Source: Phymatolithon calcareum (Eukaryota; Rhodophyta; Florideophyceae; Hapalidiales). From it: DNA of 64,000 nucleotides. The stretch is from NCBI GenBank assembly GCA_977006965.1, contig OZ345360.1, forward strand, positions 2,728,001-2,792,000. The letters are read 5' to 3'. How positions within the stretch are numbered: position 1 is the stretch's first letter; each line of letters starts with the position of its first letter. The notes beneath the pieces are model-generated. The model searched no databases and was not told the DNA's origin. It was given only the letters and a program-made list of their open reading frames with translations. Made by a program: the position numbers and the translations under genes. Shown here in pieces: positions 51,073 through 61,788 of the stretch.

Positions 51073-51968
51073 CAGATGACTTAGCTCAATAGAGAGTACG
51101 AAATGCTGCTGATTATATACACAAACTGAGGTAGGTCGGAGTTAACGTCCGAGGATTCGAAGAGGAGATATGCATCAGAATCTTCAAGTGTCTATTTTTG
51201 CCGAAATGGAAATATGTTCAAGACGCGATACCAATGACAAAGGGATTGCGTCCGGCTATCGAATATACAGAAAGACTATTTTACATGCATGTCTTCGGAA
51301 AGTATGCAGAGCACCGACGCTGCCGAACGTGAGTCCTGGTGGACTAGAACCTCCAGCGATGAGAAGAAGACATGAAGCGGCAAGGTTCTCCTTGGGCCTG
51401 GTACTGGATAAGAAGCACCTCGAAGAGACAGAATAATATTCTGGTAGAGAGGAGGACATAGTGGAAGCAAAGAAAGACATTGAATGTCTCAAGGAATTTG
51501 ACGACTTGAGAAAAGCCCTACAGAAAGCAAAACAGGGAGCGGTATAGAAGAAGAACCGATGAAGAGAAATAATCGAGGAATGGGGACATAAAGAAAATGG
51601 AAGATCATTGATGATTCCCATTGAATCGACCACACTACCGAAGATCCTCTGCTTAAGGGAAAGGGCGACACGATTGAGATGCCTGAGATTGTTATTTAGT
51701 CGAGCGCCTTTGTGGATAATACTGGGTGAGAACTTTTGTATCACAGCGGTAATTGCACTGGTTGCGCTCCAACCATTTTATCATAATCGCAGATGGGCCC
51801 TGATGCGGAAGATGAGCGCAAACGACTTACACATGTACTTGGTAGTAGAGAAATACGAATCAAGGAGGTAATGAGTGCAGAGACAACGCTAACGTAGAAA
51901 ATCGTTAGAAAAGCGAGCCCTATTACTCCTAGTTGAGGCGTTGGGAGCCTTTAAATAAATCCTTACAT

Positions 51969-53268
51969 ATCCCCTGTGCAAAAAGCGATAATCTGTTTGT
52001 CGCTCGAAGCAGGATCGGGAGAGTAGTTCCCTTTTCCGAGGAGCACAGTCACTTAACTGGGTATATGGCAGGATGAACGAGCGCCTTGTAGTATCTACGA
52101 TATTGGGTGAGTCCACATCATTAAGGGCACTCTCATTTATGTTATCCATTTGCGTCTGTGATATCACCAAACACGCCGACTTTACATGCTCCTTCCACGA
52201 GGACAAACAAGCCCCCTTAACAGAGGTACAATATGCGATGGCATGACACGTAAGATTGCACTGCGAATCGGAAGCTGATAAATCCCACAGTCGTGGTCTT
52301 CAACGACTTTGCTATCCTTCAGCAAAACTCGTTGCATCGGTGGCAATCACAGAAGTATGGAAATCCTCGTGGTCCAGTTTCAATCAACACTGCATTGGTT
52401 TTCTGCTGAGACAGAACAGAACCCGAGTTGGCGGCCCCTTCCCCTCTGCTGATCGCACGACACCATCTGCTTATCTGTAGACGGAACAAGATAACTCAAA
52501 TGAGAGCACCGGCAGAAGGAATCCAGGTGATATCATCGTGACCAATAGACCAGCCGATCATGGTCCTCAAAATATTAATACTTCCATCATTTGTTTTAAG
52601 GATCTCCGCCGTGAAAAAGTAGGTCTTTTTGGCAGATTCGAAATCAGCGCGTTCAGCTCGATGAAGCTCAAAATGAGCTCATTAACCCAGTTCACAGTGA
52701 ATGATCCAGAAATGAAAGCAGAATTGTTCAAACGTTGTTGGTTCAAACGTTTTGGTGATTTTACTTAATTGTGTGCACTTTCAGGTTTCCCGAGCTTCGT
52801 TGTCCTCGGAAGCTTCCCTTTCGACGTCAAATAGCGACTGCGCATCGTCTGCATGCTCCAGTTTGATCTCTTCAGCCTCAAACAGCCTCTCCGTCTCCTC
52901 GAGCTGCTCAATTAGGTGCTCACCTTGATCAGACGTCGCTCATCATGTTCGTGAGTTTCATTGAGAAGAAGGCCTTGTTTCTGAGAATCGTGATTGCTCT
53001 AGCCAAGGTGCCATTGCAATATGCGACCGTAAAAATATTGCAATATAATGCAATTAGAGCTCTATTGGGAGGAAGCAGTCGTATTGCAATACGTATTGCG
53101 TGAGAAGGCCAATAAACAGTTGTATTGGGCCGTAGCACCAGTAAAGCGCTGCAGCATTTGGGCCTAAATAAACCAAATAATTGTCGGGCCAAAATGCTGC
53201 CGTGCTCCCTTAATGAGCTCCGGCTGACGAAAGAGTGCAGCCACGTTTGCACTGTCTGCTTGTACCAG
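51969..53268. other. No gene firmly recognised
   Basis: Short frames only. The minus strand at 52785-52930 reads as an acidic helical peptide ending in a stop (EHLIEQLEETERLFEAEEIK ... NEARET), perhaps a last exon or relic. Near 53030-53110 there are several ATTGCAATA-type motifs, repeated in a similar cluster at 54180-54290; these may mark the ends of an element. Confidence 0.3.
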
Positions 53269-53281
53269 TCTTTCTCGCCAC

Positions 53282-53712
53282 CCCAGGAGGGATCTGTCAC
53301 GAAGAAGAGGAGTAGAGAAGAAGTAATTAAGGTATGGGAAAGGAAGAAGGCAGATCAATGAAGATTTCTATTGAAGACAAGCTACCAGGGATCCTTTAGA
53401 GAAGATAAAGAACGACACGTTTAAGGTGCCTAAGGTTGACATTTAACCGAGCACCCCTTTGGAGAAAATCAGAATTGGTGGCTATTGTGCGATCGAACCA
53501 GTCGCCTTACAGAGTACTCTAGCGTCGTCGAAGATGAATGCAGAAATTGAGTTAGAGTGCAAGAGACTCACAGGAGCCCTTATTGGGAGAGAATTACGAA
53601 TCAAGAACGTACTGAGTAGCCAGAGGACTTTAGCTTAGAGAATATCGCAACAGCTTCCCGTTGCTCCAAGGTGAGGCTTTGGGAGGTCTCAAAATAAAAT
53701 CATCAAATATCC
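53282..53712 (+). mobile_element. Short LINE-B 3'-end insertion
   Basis: It begins in the C-terminal coding part (QEGSVTKKRSREEVIKVWE), is frame-broken, and ends in ATAAAATCATCAAATATCCC. The flanks are CTTTCTCGCCAC (53270-53281) and CTTTACTCGCCAC (53713-53725), a target-site duplication with one indel. The element is severely 5'-truncated. Confidence 0.8.
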
Positions 53713-53725
53713 CTTTACTCGCCAC

Positions 53726-54295
53726 TGCACCCTGAAACAAGCAGTGGACGGCTAATATTGTGGGCTTGCTTCTCTTTTCCACTCGTAGAGGAGATAAAGA
53801 ATACAGACGTACATGAACTGCGATTTTATCCTCGGGTCAGCTGCAGACCTGGAGAGACTGTGGTCACTTGTGAGTCAAATTTTGAGCAACAATCGCAAAT
53901 CGGTGACTGCAGTACTGTTTGAGGCCCTTTTGTTTCTCAAAGTAAACAAGAACTACTGGAACCAACAGATGTTTTCGATTGTCATGCCCAACGTTGGTAG
54001 CGAGCTTGTGAATCAGCGCATGCTAGAAGACATGGGGCAGAACGAACTCGCTTGAGCATTGTTATGGCGGCTCTGTGTCTTGGTGCACGCATTAAAGATT
54101 CGAGTGCGTTAAGAAAGTCAGTGGTAAAGGCCTCGCAGGAGGTCAAGTGGTGAGTAAATTTGATTTATTGGTGACAATATTGCGGCAAAGACTCTTTTTG
54201 CAATACATATTGCGGGTTATTGCCTTTATTGCTATTTCGAAACTTATTGCTCTGGCGCATGCTGTAAATAAAAACCATATTGCTTGAATCCCTGC
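53726..54295. other. No gene recognised
   Basis: A plus-strand frame of 80 codons (53813-54055) has no motif. The rest is AT-rich, with repeated TATTGC words near 54176-54290. Confidence 0.3.
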
Positions 54296-54540
54296 TCAGG
54301 AAGAGAAGTGTGAACCTCATCTACTCAATTTCCACATCCAAGGGACGAACGGTTCACGAACTGGCCATGCTTCACATTCTCCATCCACGGCTTCGTCACG
54401 TGACCAATTCTCTCGAGTGCATAGCCAACAGTCCTAATGGCCTGATTGACATCAACTTGAACGTTGATATGTTTCACTTCACGCTACGTGTGTCGTAGAT
54501 GGGACGTAATAGTTCCGCACATCCTGCGTTAGTTGCAAAA
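54296..54540. repeat. Dispersed repeat, copy 2
   Basis: It is the second copy of the roughly 240-bp repeat at 42612-42850, in the same orientation and moderately diverged. Confidence 0.8.
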
Positions 54541-54577
54541 TATTCATTCATTCATTTTGCGTATTCGCCTTGTGGGG

Positions 54578-55389
54578 CTAGCAACACTTTGAAGGTCTAA
54601 GCTTCTTCCAGTCTAATCTATTTGCTGCGATTTTGACTGCTGCTTGCACGTCGAGGTCCGGGACGTTGCCAAACATCGACTCTGGGGCTGGTCGGACGCA
54701 GTGAAGTAGCACTTGACGAACCAAGCGGCTTTCGTCCATCCTAAGGATATCTCCGAGCCAACTCCATCGTATGTCTCTGGCACACAATACCAAATCGATA
54801 GTGGGATCCCCAGACTCATCGGCAATTGGTCTTCTCGATATTCTGGACAAACATCTTGGCGCCCGTGGATCTGAGTTTTTTCCGAACATTTTCAGTTAGC
54901 ATCCATGATTCGCAACCGTAGAGGCATGTTATTATTCGCGCTGTTTGCTCTCGGAGCAGCGGCCTCATGTGCGACAAAGATGGCGAACCGTTTCCAAGCT
55001 CCTACTTCACATTCTGTATCTGAGGTGGACCTGCTGCTTGCATGGGGAGAAAGAAAACGTTCGGCATGCCAAGAGTTCTCTCGGCCATTCCCCGTGGCCC
55101 ACGAGGATGAGTTCATCCCAAGTTTCTGCACTGACTCGGACAGAGAAGCTTCTAGCAACAATCCTGGGCATCCTTTTGTATATCCGGGATTGTGAACGAA
55201 GACAAGATCAAGAGCGCTAGTTCCATGTGCGAATGCTGGAGCTGACTTTTTTTCGAGCTTCATAATGTCCAAATCGGAAGATCTCAGAGCACCAAGACGA
55301 AGGACCGTAACACCCACCGGCTGACATGTGATCGAAATGTGCACTGGGTCTATCAGTTCTAAATTTCTAGTCATCCCACCTCCTATCAA
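54578..55389 (-). pseudogene. LINE ORF2 C-terminal remnant (different family)
   Basis: The minus strand at 54578-54889 reads IRWSWLGDILRMDESRLVRQ, the tryptophan-rich R-x-W-x-WLGHxLRM block typical of the C-terminus of many LINE proteins. Upstream, 54892-55389 contains LDLVFVHNPG and SLSESVQKLGMN, which look like the RT catalytic-strand region and the following helix with the aspartates damaged. The two pieces are in different frames. Family assignment is tentative. Confidence 0.5.
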
Positions 55390-55790
55390 AGGTATTGATA
55401 AAAAGCTTTTAGCGCGATTATGAATGCTTAACGCTAGCCGGGGCTCGTCTCACTCGGGTGTGGCGCTGTCATGTCTGTTCATGTAATGAGAACACCAAGG
55501 ATGCACTCCGCTCATATGCATGAGTTTAAATTGATGCTTCCGTGAGAGAGAGAGAGCTTGTTAGAAATAACAGGATAATGCGTGCGGGCCTAGAGTGTGA
55601 CCGCCGACTTGATCAGAATTTGACGAATTCCCCTGCATTCATTTTTCCACGGTGCGTGTCATTCATCTTGTGATAATTACAGATACTTTTAGTCAGGATT
55701 GGTGTCCCCTGCACTTTGTCCTGAAATGAACTGCCCAGAATGATTTCGAACTGGTACATTCTCGATTGAGGATGACCATCCTGAGCAATC

Positions 55791-56288
55791 TGTAACGATT
55801 TTATGTTACAATAGTTACACTTGTACTACAACTATGCTTGCTACGTAGCGCATTACAGTAAATGTTACACATGTACTGCAAAATGCCACGTATGCAACTA
55901 CACGAGGGTTACAAGTGTCATTGCAAAGTTTCAATCATTCGCATTCCTATTGGTCAGTTTTAGATTCCATCCCCCAATCGTCTAGTGGAATCTAAATAGC
56001 GCTTTTTATATGTAAAAAACAGGTTTAGTTTAGAATGGAAGGTGCGACTATTGTCTATATAAGACAGACCGACATCGCACTTAGTAGAGTTCGACAAGAC
56101 TAAAGCGGAGCAAACCACTCCGAGTAAAGTCAAAGAGTGTCGCAAGGACAATAAGTCTAGTACCTCTTGACTAAGAAACAAAACTAAAACTTAAAAGTAA
56201 AGTAAAAATTCCATTCCAACATTTAAAAGTTCCAATAAAATTCCAACAAAATATCATAACGACAACATCATAATAATAAGTCGTTATA
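55791..56288 (+). repeat. 5' LTR (498 bp)
   Basis: It starts TGTAACGA and ends TCGTTATA, near-inverted ends. It contains three GTTACA-rich motifs at the start, an ATTGG (reverse CCAAT) at about 55949, an inverted repeat TAGATTCCA/TGGAATCTA, and a TATATAA box. Confidence 0.95.
56056..56062 (+). promoter_or_regulatory. LTR TATA box
   Basis: TATATAA lies within the 5' LTR, about 230 bases before its end. Transcription would start near 56085. The same box occurs in the 3' LTR at about 62054. Confidence 0.7.
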
Positions 56289-56290
56289 AT

Positions 56291-56308
56291 TGGTAGCACC
56301 GGACAACA
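56291..56308 (+). other. Primer-binding site
   Basis: TGGTAGCACCGG lies two bases after the 5' LTR. It begins with TGG, complementary to the CCA end of a tRNA, and resembles initiator-methionine tRNA sites such as the TGGTAGCGCC of yeast Ty1. The exact tRNA is unverified. Confidence 0.7.
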
Positions 56309-56353
56309 CGATCACTAACCAATCAAATTTTACGAAAATTTCTGAATATTTGA

Positions 56354-57085
56354 ATTACAGTGAACAAGTCTGAAAATAATTCGAAAACGTCCGAAAATTC
56401 CGAAAAAGGCCCTAAGGCCCCATCGGACACTTTTCAGGACCAGTCGGACCACGAGGTCCAGAAGAAGTCCCCATCGGACCCTAAAACTAAGATCGTTTCG
56501 ACCCCCCCATTGGAAAAAATATCGAAAATTAAGCAAGTTACCGAAAATCCTCGAAAAGTAATCGAAATTATAGAAATCGAGGATACTCCTGAAATTTATC
56601 CAAAAATCAAGGGGGAAGAGACCTTTAGAACGGCGTTAGAATTTAACGCTCATAAAAGGGTGCCGAAGATCAGCGCCATTGGCGAGAACAAGCTGATTGG
56701 TCGGACTTCCTGTAATGTTTGTGGCTATCGGAAAGGACCAACCGAATCCTTTACCGATCATAACATTTCAGAGAATCATATCAAGGTTCTCATACACAAG
56801 AAGGGTTTCGGCAAAGCGATCCTCGATTTGGAGAATACCAGTTCTAACTGGGTAAATATTCAGTGTGACTTGTGTCATACGTGGTATAAGAATAAGGTGC
56901 TTTTTAATGCCCACAAATTGGGTGAGGAGCACAAAAATCGAAAAATCGCTATCAACCGCCTTCTGAATCTTGCATATCAAACGACCGACATCAAGAAGTT
57001 TACCAATATATCAAAAGCTCCTAAGATAAGTACTAGTGCGATTAGCAAATCGCTAAAGTATCAAAGGAACAGTCGTAAGCATTAG
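56354..57085 (+). CDS. Retrotransposon ORF1: tandem U1-type zinc-finger protein without a methionine codon
   Basis: The frame is open from just after a TGA at 56351 to 57085 and contains no ATG at all. A TTGAATTACAG acceptor-like site ends at 56360, so the ORF may be joined by splicing to an upstream exon, or begin at a non-AUG codon such as the GTG at 56360. The first 90 residues are polar and Ser/Pro/Lys-rich. Two fingers follow with identical spacing C-x2-C-x12-H-x5-H (CNVCGYRKG ... HNISENH and CDLCHTWYK ... HKLGEEH), the pattern of U1/matrin-type fingers that bind RNA or DNA. A separate ORF of this kind ahead of gag is unusual for Ty3/gypsy. Its role is unknown. Confidence 0.75.
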   Translation: MTVNKSENNSKTSENSEKGPKAPSDTFQDQSDHEVQKKSPSDPKTKIVSTPPLEKISKIKQVTENPRKVIEIIEIEDTPEIYPKIKGEETFRTALEFNAHKRVPKISAIGENKLIGRTSCNVCGYRKGPTESFTDHNISENHIKVLIHKKGFGKAILDLENTSSNWVNIQCDLCHTWYKNKVLFNAHKLGEEHKNRKIAINRLLNLAYQTTDIKKFTNISKAPKISTSAISKSLKYQRNSRKH

Positions 57086-57331
57086 TGATAATTAGTTGAT
57101 ATCTAATTGATCATTGCTTGATCAGAATCAAAATCAATTAAATTGGGATTAAATAAATATTTCTGTTGTTATAAATCTGTTATTATCCGAGAACCGTGTT
57201 AACTTGGTATCCTCACTAACCTTTTCGTCTATTGGGTGTTACCTAGGACGACCGACTGGGACAAAGGTTCGAGTAACGCAACAAGGGCACGGGAGGAGAA
57301 TAGCGGTAACTTCAGGAAATATTAAAACAAA

Positions 57332-58165
57332 ATGGAACATATACAACAGCAACAAGAACAGGCGCAAGTTATTCAGAACTTGCAGAATGCCGTCACAGGA
57401 CTACAGCAACAATTACATAATGCAAATCAAGCATTTCTAAACCTGTCCTCGAGCAACCGCTCGTTAAGAACAGCAAGTCCAGACAAATTTCGCGGACAGA
57501 ATGTTCGTAGCTGGTTGCAGTCAATTCAAAATATACTTGACAACCAAACAACGGCGCCCGATGAGGCACACAAAATCAAGTATGCTGTTAGTTACCTTAC
57601 AGGGGATGGATTACAATGGTGGGAACTTATAAATATAAGTACCCAAGTTAATATTACAACATTTGAAGAGTTCAAAAAAGAATTATTGAAGTATTTCGAA
57701 CCCGTTAACAGGGAAGTTAACGCGAGAAAAGCACTTAGTACGTTAAAACAAATGGGAGCTTACAGCTCAGTTTCATCATATAATGCGGAGTTTTCTAAAT
57801 GGTTACTCCAAATACCGACTATGGCTAATGATGAACAGGTCTTCCATTACAGCCAGGGATTGAAGAATAGAATACGAGTCGAGATAGAGAGATCTGAAAC
57901 AACATCACTCCAAGATGCAATGAGAATTGCTGATCGAATGGACAAGATCTACACTAGTGGACCATTCCCATTTCAAGGAGGAATAAATAATGGGGTTACA
58001 CCAATGGAAATTGGGGTTTTTCCTCAGAAGAAATTTGTAAAACTATCTCCAGAAGAAAGAACAAAACTGATGGAACAAAACAAGTGCTTTTTATGCAAAA
58101 GAGTTGGCTGCCGTGCGATTAAACATTCACGGAGGAAGCCAAAAAACCAGTTCAACCGTTATTAG
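57332..58165 (+). CDS. gag: Gag (capsid and zinc knuckle), 277 aa
   Basis: It begins at an ATG in good context (AAAATGG). Residues 1-45 are Gln-rich with coiled-coil character. A typical retrotransposon capsid domain follows ([76 protein letters not shown]). Near the C-terminus is [14 protein letters not shown], a knuckle with spacing C-x2-C-x4-C-x4-H, in which the last two ligands are swapped relative to the canonical C-x2-C-x4-H-x4-C. The last codons contain a slippery sequence leading into pol. It forms the cytoplasmic particle that packages the element's RNA. Confidence 0.92.
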   Translation: MEHIQQQQEQAQVIQNLQNAVTGLQQQLHNANQAFLNLSSSNRSLRTASPDKFRGQNVRSWLQSIQNILDNQTTAPDEAHKIKYAVSYLTGDGLQWWELINISTQVNITTFEEFKKELLKYFEPVNREVNARKALSTLKQMGAYSSVSSYNAEFSKWLLQIPTMANDEQVFHYSQGLKNRIRVEIERSETTSLQDAMRIADRMDKIYTSGPFPFQGGINNGVTPMEIGVFPQKKFVKLSPEERTKLMEQNKCFLCKRVGCRAIKHSRRKPKNQFNRY

Positions 58166-61100
58166 GGCTCGGCACTAAAACGGGTGTATGTATAGTAGCC
58201 GATGAAAACAAAAAACGAGAAAAATACAAAAAAGAGAATAGCGTGCACGAAAAAGAGACAACTCAGAGTAGTTGTGCAGGTGAGGAAACTAAGGGTAGTT
58301 TCCAAGAGACTGCGAAGCTTGAGGGAATCAAGAGGCGTCCCCAAGATACTAAAAAGCAGAAAAATACTGCCGAGACTGAGCGGAGTCTCGAGGTGGAATC
58401 TGAGCGTATTTTCCACAATAGGGTACCAAGAGATAAAAAGCAGAAAAATACTGCAAGAGTTTGTACGTTCTCTCCGTACAGAAAAAGACCTAAGAAGAGG
58501 CAAGCACTATTGGTTTTCAGAGGAGAAATAGTAAGGCCAAGTGGCAAATTCTACTGTAAAACCTTAGTGGATAGTGGATGTGAAGAAATAATCATATCAA
58601 AGGATTTTGCGCAAAAACTAGAGTTAAGGAGAGAAAGAACTAACCTCAAAGCAGAACTTTGGGACGGAACACTTGTCAAAATGGACTTATGTTCTGAAAA
58701 TCTGGGATTACGTATCGGACAGGCAATCTTCAATATACGCCCGTACATCGTAGATTGGATTGCCTACGACATAATCTTAGGAAAGAGCTGGCTAGCAGAT
58801 GTCAATCCTATAATAGATTGGACTCGAAACCGAATGCGTATTAACAGCAATGACCAGATTATTACTCTGGACGCAGAGGCTTATAAGCATGGGGCATCCC
58901 TCCTGAATAGCATGCTTACGAGTAAACAGTTCGCAAGGTTAGCAAAAAAGAGAAATAGTACTTGTTACCATGTGCTTCTAAAACCATCAGGGGATGAGCA
59001 TTTACAAGAAGAACACAGTAAGGGTATCAAGGAAATATTGCAAAAATATGAGGATGTTTTCCCTGAAAAGTTACCTCCGGGATTACCTCCAAAGAGAAAT
59101 ATTGAAATGACGATCAATTTGGAAGAAGGATCAAAACCAAAAATTGGTCCAATGTATAAACTATCTGTCTTAGAGTTAAAAGAAATGAAAAAACAACTCG
59201 AAGAAGCATTAGCCAACGGCTTCATTCGACCAAGTGTGAGTCCTTGGGGAAGTCCAGTCCTATTCTCGAAAAAGAAGGATGGAACTCTCCGTATGTGTAT
59301 AGACTACAGAGCACTCAACAAACAAACAATTCGGAATCAAGTTCCATTACCTCGCATAGACGAAGTTTGGGACCAATTAAGTGGAGCAAAATTCTTCTCC
59401 ACTCTCGATTTAAGAAGTGGTTATCACCAAATTCGTATAAAAGAATCCGATATTGAAAAAACTGCATTCCGAACACGCTATGGACAGTTTGAATATCTGG
59501 TAACTCCGTTTGGATTAAGTGGAGCTCCAGGATGCTTTCAAACCTTAATGAATAATATCTTCAGACCATATCTGGATAAATTTATCCTAGTATATTTAGA
59601 TGATATTCTAATATACAGCAAAAGTGAAGAAGAACATTTCAAACATTTGGAAATTACTCTCGACATACTAAGAAAGAATCAATTGTATGCGAAGATATCC
59701 AAGTGCAAATTCTTCAAGACTCAAGTTGAATACTTGGGACATATAATCAGCGAAGAAGGAATCAAAGTTGACCCTAAAAAGGTTGAGGCAATCAATAATT
59801 GGGAAGCACCAAATAATGTAAAACAAGTCCAAAGTTTCTTAGGACTATGTAACTACTATAGGAAATTCGTAAAGGATTTTGCTAAATTAGCAGCACCCTT
59901 AACGAATTTAACCAGAAAAAATAATCCTTTTAAATGGGGAAAACTAGAAAACGATGCTTTTCAATATTTAAAAAGAACTCTAAGTAATACACCAGTTCTT
60001 AAATGTGCTGATCCGAGTCTAGAATACGAAGTAACATCTGATGCTTCAGATACAGGAACTGGAGCAGTACTCACACAAACAGATGAAAAAGGATGCAGAC
60101 CTGTAGCGTATGCATCGAAAAAACTAAGTTTAGCAGAACAAAATTATAGTACACCTGAGAAGGAACTTCTTGGGATAATACACGCATTGCAAATATGGAG
60201 ATCGTATCTGCATGGGTCAAAATTTACAATCTTAACCGACCATCATCCATTGAAATATTTAGATACTCAAAAAACACTATCGAGAAAACAAGCGAGATGG
60301 GTCGAGTTCATGCAAGAGTTTAATTACTCCATTAAGTACATAAAGGGAAAATCGAATATCGTCGCTGACGCACTTTCACGTAAAAATAACAAAGTTCATC
60401 GAAAATCAACTGATATTATTCGTGAACTGTTGTCTATTACTAAAGTGAAAATAAGTGACGAAATATTGAATAATCTCGAAAAAGATTATAAAATTGACAA
60501 TTATTTTAAAGAAAAGTGGGATAATGTAAAACAACCTTATATGAAAAAGGGGAAAAGGTTGTACTTTGAAAACAGACTTTGCATACCTGAAGGTGAAATA
60601 AGGAAAACGGTTATGCATGATAATCATGAATCTCTATTAGGAGGACATAGAGGTGAGAATAAAACATTCACCCTACTTAAACGACACTTCTACTGGCCTA
60701 CACAAAGAAGTGATATCAAGAAATATGTAAATTCATGTCAAAAATGCCAAGAATCCAAAGCTTCTAACCAATTGAAGTTAGGAAAACTAAGACCTTTTCC
60801 ACCTGCCGAACGTAAGTGGGAAGAAATTTCAATGGATTTCATATTTAAATTACCAAAAACGAAGGATAATATGACAACAATCCTTGTAGTTGTCGATAAA
60901 CTATCTAAAAGAGCACATTTTATCTCTCTTCCAGCTAAGCACAAAGCAGAAGACACGGCAAAAGTGTTCTATAAAGAGATATACAAACACCATGGTCTAC
61001 CAAGAACAATCATATCTGATAGAGATGCAAGGTTCACTGCCAACTTCTGGAAAGAACTTATGCGACTCCTTCAGATTCATTCGAATCTTTCGACTGCCTT

Positions 61101-61749
61101 TCACCCACAAACCGATGGACAGTCTGAGCGTTCTTTTAGAACATTACAAGAAATGTTAAGATGTTTTGTCAGTTACACACAGAGAGATTGGAGCAAATAT
61201 CTTCCAGGCCTCGAATTCGCTTACAACAACCACGTCAGCGATGCCACGAAGTATTCTCCTTTCTTCCTAGAATATGGACAAAACCCACTTTCAATCTCTG
61301 ATATCTTATTCAGTGATGAAAGTACTAAGAATAGAAATTCAAAACGATTTCTGAAAGAAATCAATGAAGCAACTAAATTTGCAAAATTAGCGATAGAGGA
61401 AGCTAATTTACGCAATGCTGACAACGTTGACAGTAAGAGGAATGATGAAGAATTTGAAGTAGGTGATCAAGTGATGCTTTCAACTGAGAACCTATCTCTC
61501 AAAACTGGTAGAGTTAAGAAATTAGCACCAAAGTTTCTTGGGCCCTTGAAAATCCTCAAGAAACATGCCAGTGGTGTAGCATATCAATTAGAAATACCAG
61601 AACAACTTGGAGCAATTCATGACACATTCCATATTTCTCTACTTAAACGTTATATACCTGATTACTTCGACCGAACCACAACCAGTCCTACAAGTATCGC
61701 AGCCAAGAATTTCATGAAGATTTCCGAACTTCTAAACCCCGAAACTTAG
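58123..61749 (+). CDS. pol: Pol polyprotein: protease, reverse transcriptase, RNase H, integrase
   Basis: It is open in the -1 frame relative to gag from 58123; the first in-frame ATG lies beyond the protease active site, so translation depends on frameshifting. Counting from the GTG at 58243: aspartic protease VDSGCEE (about 109-115); RT with DLRSGYHQI and YLDD 451-454; RNase [11 protein letters not shown] (D603), PEKELLGI and LTDHHPLKY; integrase HHCC finger (GGHRGENK ... CQKCQ) and a DDE core D865, D926, E962, with the typical 35-residue D-to-E spacing; then a GPY/F-like LGPLKIL and HISLLKRY. No chromodomain is seen at the C-terminus. All catalytic residues are present. The enzymes copy the element's RNA and insert the DNA into the genome. 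Confidence 0.95.
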   Translation, partial: TFTEEAKKPVQPLLGLGTKTGVCIVADENKKREKYKKENSVHEKETTQSSCAGEETKGSFQETAKLEGIKRRPQDTKKQKNTAETERSLEVESERIFHNRVPRDKKQKNTARVCTFSPYRKRPKKRQALLVFRGEIVRPSGKFYCKTLVDSGCEEIIISKDFAQKLELRRERTNLKAELWDGTLVKMDLCSENLGLRIGQAIFNIRPYIVDWIAYDIILGKSWLADVNPIIDWTRNRMRINSNDQIITLDAEAYKHGASLLNSMLTSKQFARLAKKRNSTCYHVLLKPSGDEHLQEEHSKGIKEILQKYEDVFPEKLPPGLPPKRNIEMTINLEEGSKPKIGPMYKLSVLELKEMKKQLEEALANGFIRPSVSPWGSPVLFSKKKDGTLRMCIDYRALNKQTIRNQVPLPRIDEVWDQLSGAKFFSTLDLRSGYHQIRIKESDIEKTAFRTRYGQFEYLVTPFGLSGAPGCFQTLMNNIFRPYLDKFILVYLDDILIYSKSEEEHFKHLEITLDILRKNQLYAKISKCKFFKTQVEYLGHIISEEGIKVDPKKVEAINNWEAPNNVKQVQSFLGLCNYYRKFVKDFAKLAAPLTNLTRKNNPFKWGKLENDAFQYLKRTLSNTPVLKCADPSLEYEVTSDASDTGTGAVLTQTDEKGCRPVAYASKKLSLAEQNYSTPEKELLGIIHALQIWRSYLHGSKFTILTDHHPLKYLDTQKTLSRKQARWVEFMQEFNYSIKYIKGKSNIVADALSRKNNKVHRKSTDIIRELLSITKVKISDEILNNLEKDYKIDNYFKEKWDNVKQPYMKKGKRLYFENRLCIPEGEIRKTVMHDNHESLLGGHRGENKTFTLLKRHFYWPTQRSDIKKYVNSCQKCQESKASNQLKLGKLRPFPPAERKWEEISMDFIFKLPKTKDNMTTILVVVDKLSKRAHFISLPAKHKAEDTAKVFYKEIYKHHGLPRTIISDRDARFTANFWKELMRLLQIHSNLSTAFHPQTDGQSERSFRTLQEMLRCFVSYTQRDWSKYLPGLEFAYNNHVSDATKYSPFFLEYGQNPLSISDILFSDESTKNRNSKRFLKEINEATKFAKLAIEEANLRNADNVDSKRNDEEFEVGDQVMLSTENLSLKTGRVKKLAPKFLGPLKILKKHASGVAYQLEIPEQLGAIHDTFHISLLKRYIPDYFDRTTTSPTSIAAKNFMKISELLNPET
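58141..58147 (+). promoter_or_regulatory. -1 ribosomal frameshift site (A AAA AAC)
   Basis: The heptamer is in the correct gag phase (CC-A AAA AAC-CAG), 16 bases before the gag stop. The pol frame is open from 58123, so a -1 slip here fuses gag to pol. A hairpin CGGCACTA (58170-58177) with TAGTAGCCG (58193-58201) lies 22 bases downstream, farther than usual for a stimulator. Confidence 0.85.
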
Positions 61750-61768
61750 AGTATTCGAGGACGAATAC

Positions 61769-61786
61769 GAAAATAAGAGGGCAGGA
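61769..61786 (+). other. Polypurine tract
   Basis: A purine-rich run (GAAAATAAGAGGGCAGGA) lies directly before the 3' LTR and would prime plus-strand synthesis. It has two pyrimidine interruptions. Confidence 0.7.
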
Positions 61787-61788
61787 TT

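Larger units (their letters stand above)
46714..51885. repeat. Right arm of large inverted duplication
   Basis: It is the reverse complement of 16479-21466, apart from the LINE-B insertion at 49159-51072 here and the MITE and LINE-A-tailed insertions there. The arm contains an apparently intact version of the small spliced gene (47832-48508) and a degenerate LINE-B fragment at its outer end. Confidence 0.85.
49079..51968 (+). mobile_element. Older LINE-B fragment split by a younger one
   Basis: The outer parts, 49079-49158 and 51086-51968, form one degenerate LINE-B copy: ISYLGVSMNDKGATDDLA resumes after the insertion with VRNAADYIHKL and the RT C-terminus in broken frames, ending TTTAAATAAATCCTTACATA followed by TCCC. 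Stops and frameshifts are frequent, unlike the inserted copy. This is the same fragment found in the left arm, so it predates the inverted duplication. Confidence 0.85.
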
